Source: Onchidella celtica (lineage: Eukaryota > Mollusca > Gastropoda > Systellommatophora > Onchidiidae). From it: a stretch of 64,000 nucleotides of DNA. Shown one piece after another: positions 62,066 to 64,000 of the stretch. Within the stretch, counting starts at the first letter, position 1, and the number at the start of each line of letters is the position of its first letter. Under the pieces are notes generated by a model. It searched no databases and was not told the DNA's origin. It worked only from the letters and a program-made list of their open reading frames with translations. Where the stretch lies: assembly GCA_963931925.1 (NCBI GenBank), contig OZ007579.1, positions 25,066,269 to 25,130,268 of the forward strand. The letters are read 5' to 3'. The translations under genes were made by a program, and so were the position numbers.

Positions 62066-62700
62066 AACGAAGCGTCGACCAGCCAACACACGCAACATCG
62101 TGGACAAGTCGCTAGTTACACACCGACAAAGCCATCAGTAAACATACACGACGGCCAATCGACAGGGCAGACACACCGCGTGAGTGTATCAAGTTGGGGC
62201 GTCCTGAACTCGCTAAAAGCGGGCACAGTTTTTAGCCGTTTTCTGTTGAAAGAAACAAAGTTGATGTCCATTGCGAGATCAGGGGTCTCTTCCCACTCAT
62301 TCTTATTTCTAGCTTGTTCTCTTCTGTTATTTACCTGTTGTCATACCTACAGTAGTCCACTGATAAAATCAGTCGGTCAGGTGGGCTTTGAGTTGAACTG
62401 CAAGTCGGAGCGATAACGGCCACTTTCGCCTTTCACGGCTTCTTTTTTTTTTAAACTTTGGGCTAACTTTCAGCCCTCAGATTCCGATAAATAAGTTAAA
62501 AAAAAAAAAAAAGTTGATTACTGGAGTTGCTCAGATTCTCCTGGTGTTCAAGATGAAATAAGATGAGATAAAACAAAAAATTTTCTTATTAGCCCTTGGG
62601 GGGAAATGCATTTTCGAAGAGCGTTTCAGAGCATAATGTATTGATAACGTAAATATCAACGTTTTAGAGTATTAGTACATGAACATGTCTTGAGTGGGGT

Positions 62701-62915
62701 ATCGTACTAGGCCCGGAATGGCACAGCTAGCTGCGGGGGAGACAAGAAGTGCACACCATAATTTCCTATATTTTCTTAGAAATTCTGGGAAGACCCTATC
62801 ATACTAAACCCGATCAATCAGACACAGTCCGGTTCTGCCATTCTTTCTTGAGTGTACTTTTGCTGGCAGCAACACTGGCTGCGACATTCCAGGTTTAGTA
62901 TCATATTCTCCCCCA
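62701..62915. repeat. MITE family D, copy 2
   Basis: Ends ATCGTACTAGGCCCGGAATG and the inverse CATTCCAGGTTTAGTATCAT, about 210 bp, without the nested repeat seen at 55138-55497. Confidence 0.65.
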
Positions 62916-63522
62916 CCCCCTTTACTCAATAACAGACATATTTATCATCATCATCATATAATAATGGAGCTTGGGCCCAACTTTGTTCCCGCAAAGGCTT
63001 TTTTACTACGCAACGTAGAGAAATGAAACTTGGCACATGTATGTAAAATTTATTAAGCCTGTACGTGTCGAGCTCATTTTTTCCCGAAACTCTTTACTTT
63101 TCCCAGAAATTCAGTTATAATTATCAGTTATCAATTCATGATTGCGAATACGACGTGATAATGTACTTCCGTCAAATTCGTCATTTCCGCCTCTCACCGG
63201 AAATGTAAACTAGAGTTCACGATCCAGCCACGCCAAGAAAACTTTGATACCGAGTATATTGTTATACAGATGAGATGAGTGCCATTCATTCATACCAAGA
63301 AAACTGTGTAGAAATATTTAGAGTGTTCTTCAAGCTCGGAAGGAAATGTTTTTATTATAGACTAGATCTCGGAGTGTCAGTCATGCCAAGAAAACTTTGT
63401 CGAAAGGCTAGATCTAGGCCTCTCACGCCTCGAGGGTCGAACTAGAGCTAATGCTCAAAGTAGTCAAAGAAAGGAAAATGTAGATCTAATAATAATATTT
63501 AAAAAAACCACGTGAGTTTTAA

Positions 63523-63735
63523 TAAGACCTACTGCCGCTCACACAGCTCGGGTTTGCGTGACATTTTACATGTGCCCTCCCTTCGACCCCAAAAAGGTTC
63601 TTTTTCAGATTTGGAGTCTTGAAAAGGTGAGGAAGTATTTTTTTTAGTTTGGGGTTGCTTTATGCCGCTAATTGACTACCTCCGATTCTTCATTTTTACG
63701 AACACATGGACCCATGAAAAATTCTCGGTGCGCAC
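63523..63735 (+). repeat. Dispersed repeat family C, copy 2
   Basis: Partner of 43109-43330 (see there). The sequence to the window end shows no gene. Confidence 0.6.
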
Positions 63736-64000
63736 TACTGTGCACTGCATACTACTGTGATACTATCCTATCTATCTATTGATCGCCGATTTTATGTGGA
63801 TGACCCAAAGTGTCTCGACATCAATGTCTTTGTGCTGATTCCTTTCGGTCTGGACTGGTGAGCTCTGTTTTTTACCATTCGAAGAATGGGACAGTTACTA
63901 GTACTAATAATGAAGATCAATGGTATAGCGCCTCATCCAAATAATTTGCTCTGGGCGCTTTATAGAAAGTCTTGTTCTCTCCATCTGCAACTCACTCTGT

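Overview
The window is animal nuclear DNA: intron-rich genes with GT-AG splice sites, AATAAA poly(A) signals, a 5'TOP ribosomal-protein promoter, a ciliary gene, a rhodopsin-class GPCR, and a very dense load of DNA transposons, MITE-like elements, LINEs and one LTR element. A lophotrochozoan, most likely a gastropod mollusc, fits best (a RAG1-N-like transposon of the kind described from Aplysia, plus LINE, TTAA-element and GATG-repeat content). This is inference, not proof.

Layout. 1-17636 (minus strand): a complete RPL11 gene in six exons. Its first exon codes for only Met-Ala and lies at 17609-17614, almost 10 kb from exon 2 (7611-7761). That first intron was enlarged by a DNA transposon (8114-16491, 4-bp CCTA target duplication, ends starting CAC) that carries a RAG1 N-terminus-like zinc region and a CMC/Transib-like DDE transposase. 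The transposon was itself hit by an apparently full-length I-group LINE with an intact 1283-aa ORF (11-bp target duplication). Other RPL11 introns hold a piggyBac relic and a TTAA MITE.

17898-40211 (plus strand): a complete DRC1 (dynein regulatory complex subunit 1) gene, 19 coding exons, 720 aa, head-to-head with RPL11 across about 260 bp. Its introns hold LINE fragments, TTAA, Tigger-like and Harbinger-like MITEs, SINE-like repeats, two THAP-domain-bearing repeats, CATC microsatellites and a tangled duplication that copied the end of exon 17. The 3'UTR runs to about 42175.

42180-52740: no host gene seen. It holds a foldback element, a hAT-like MITE and a young non-autonomous LTR retrotransposon (44647-49716, LTRs nearly identical, 5-bp CTGAC duplication), followed by GATA/GATG microsatellites. 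52817-54358 (plus): an intronless coding exon for a class A GPCR of 513 aa. 54360-64000: no convincing complete gene; there is a candidate promoter and first exon at about 58270-58415, several nested MITE/SINE-like elements, a miRNA-precursor-like hairpin (61626-61704) and other inverted repeats.

The three host genes are unrelated in function (translation, ciliary motility, signalling). The RPL11/DRC1 pair shares a compact divergent promoter region. The most interesting item is the RAG-like transposon, whose two ends differ by a 10-bp spacer, reminiscent of 12/23 recombination signals.
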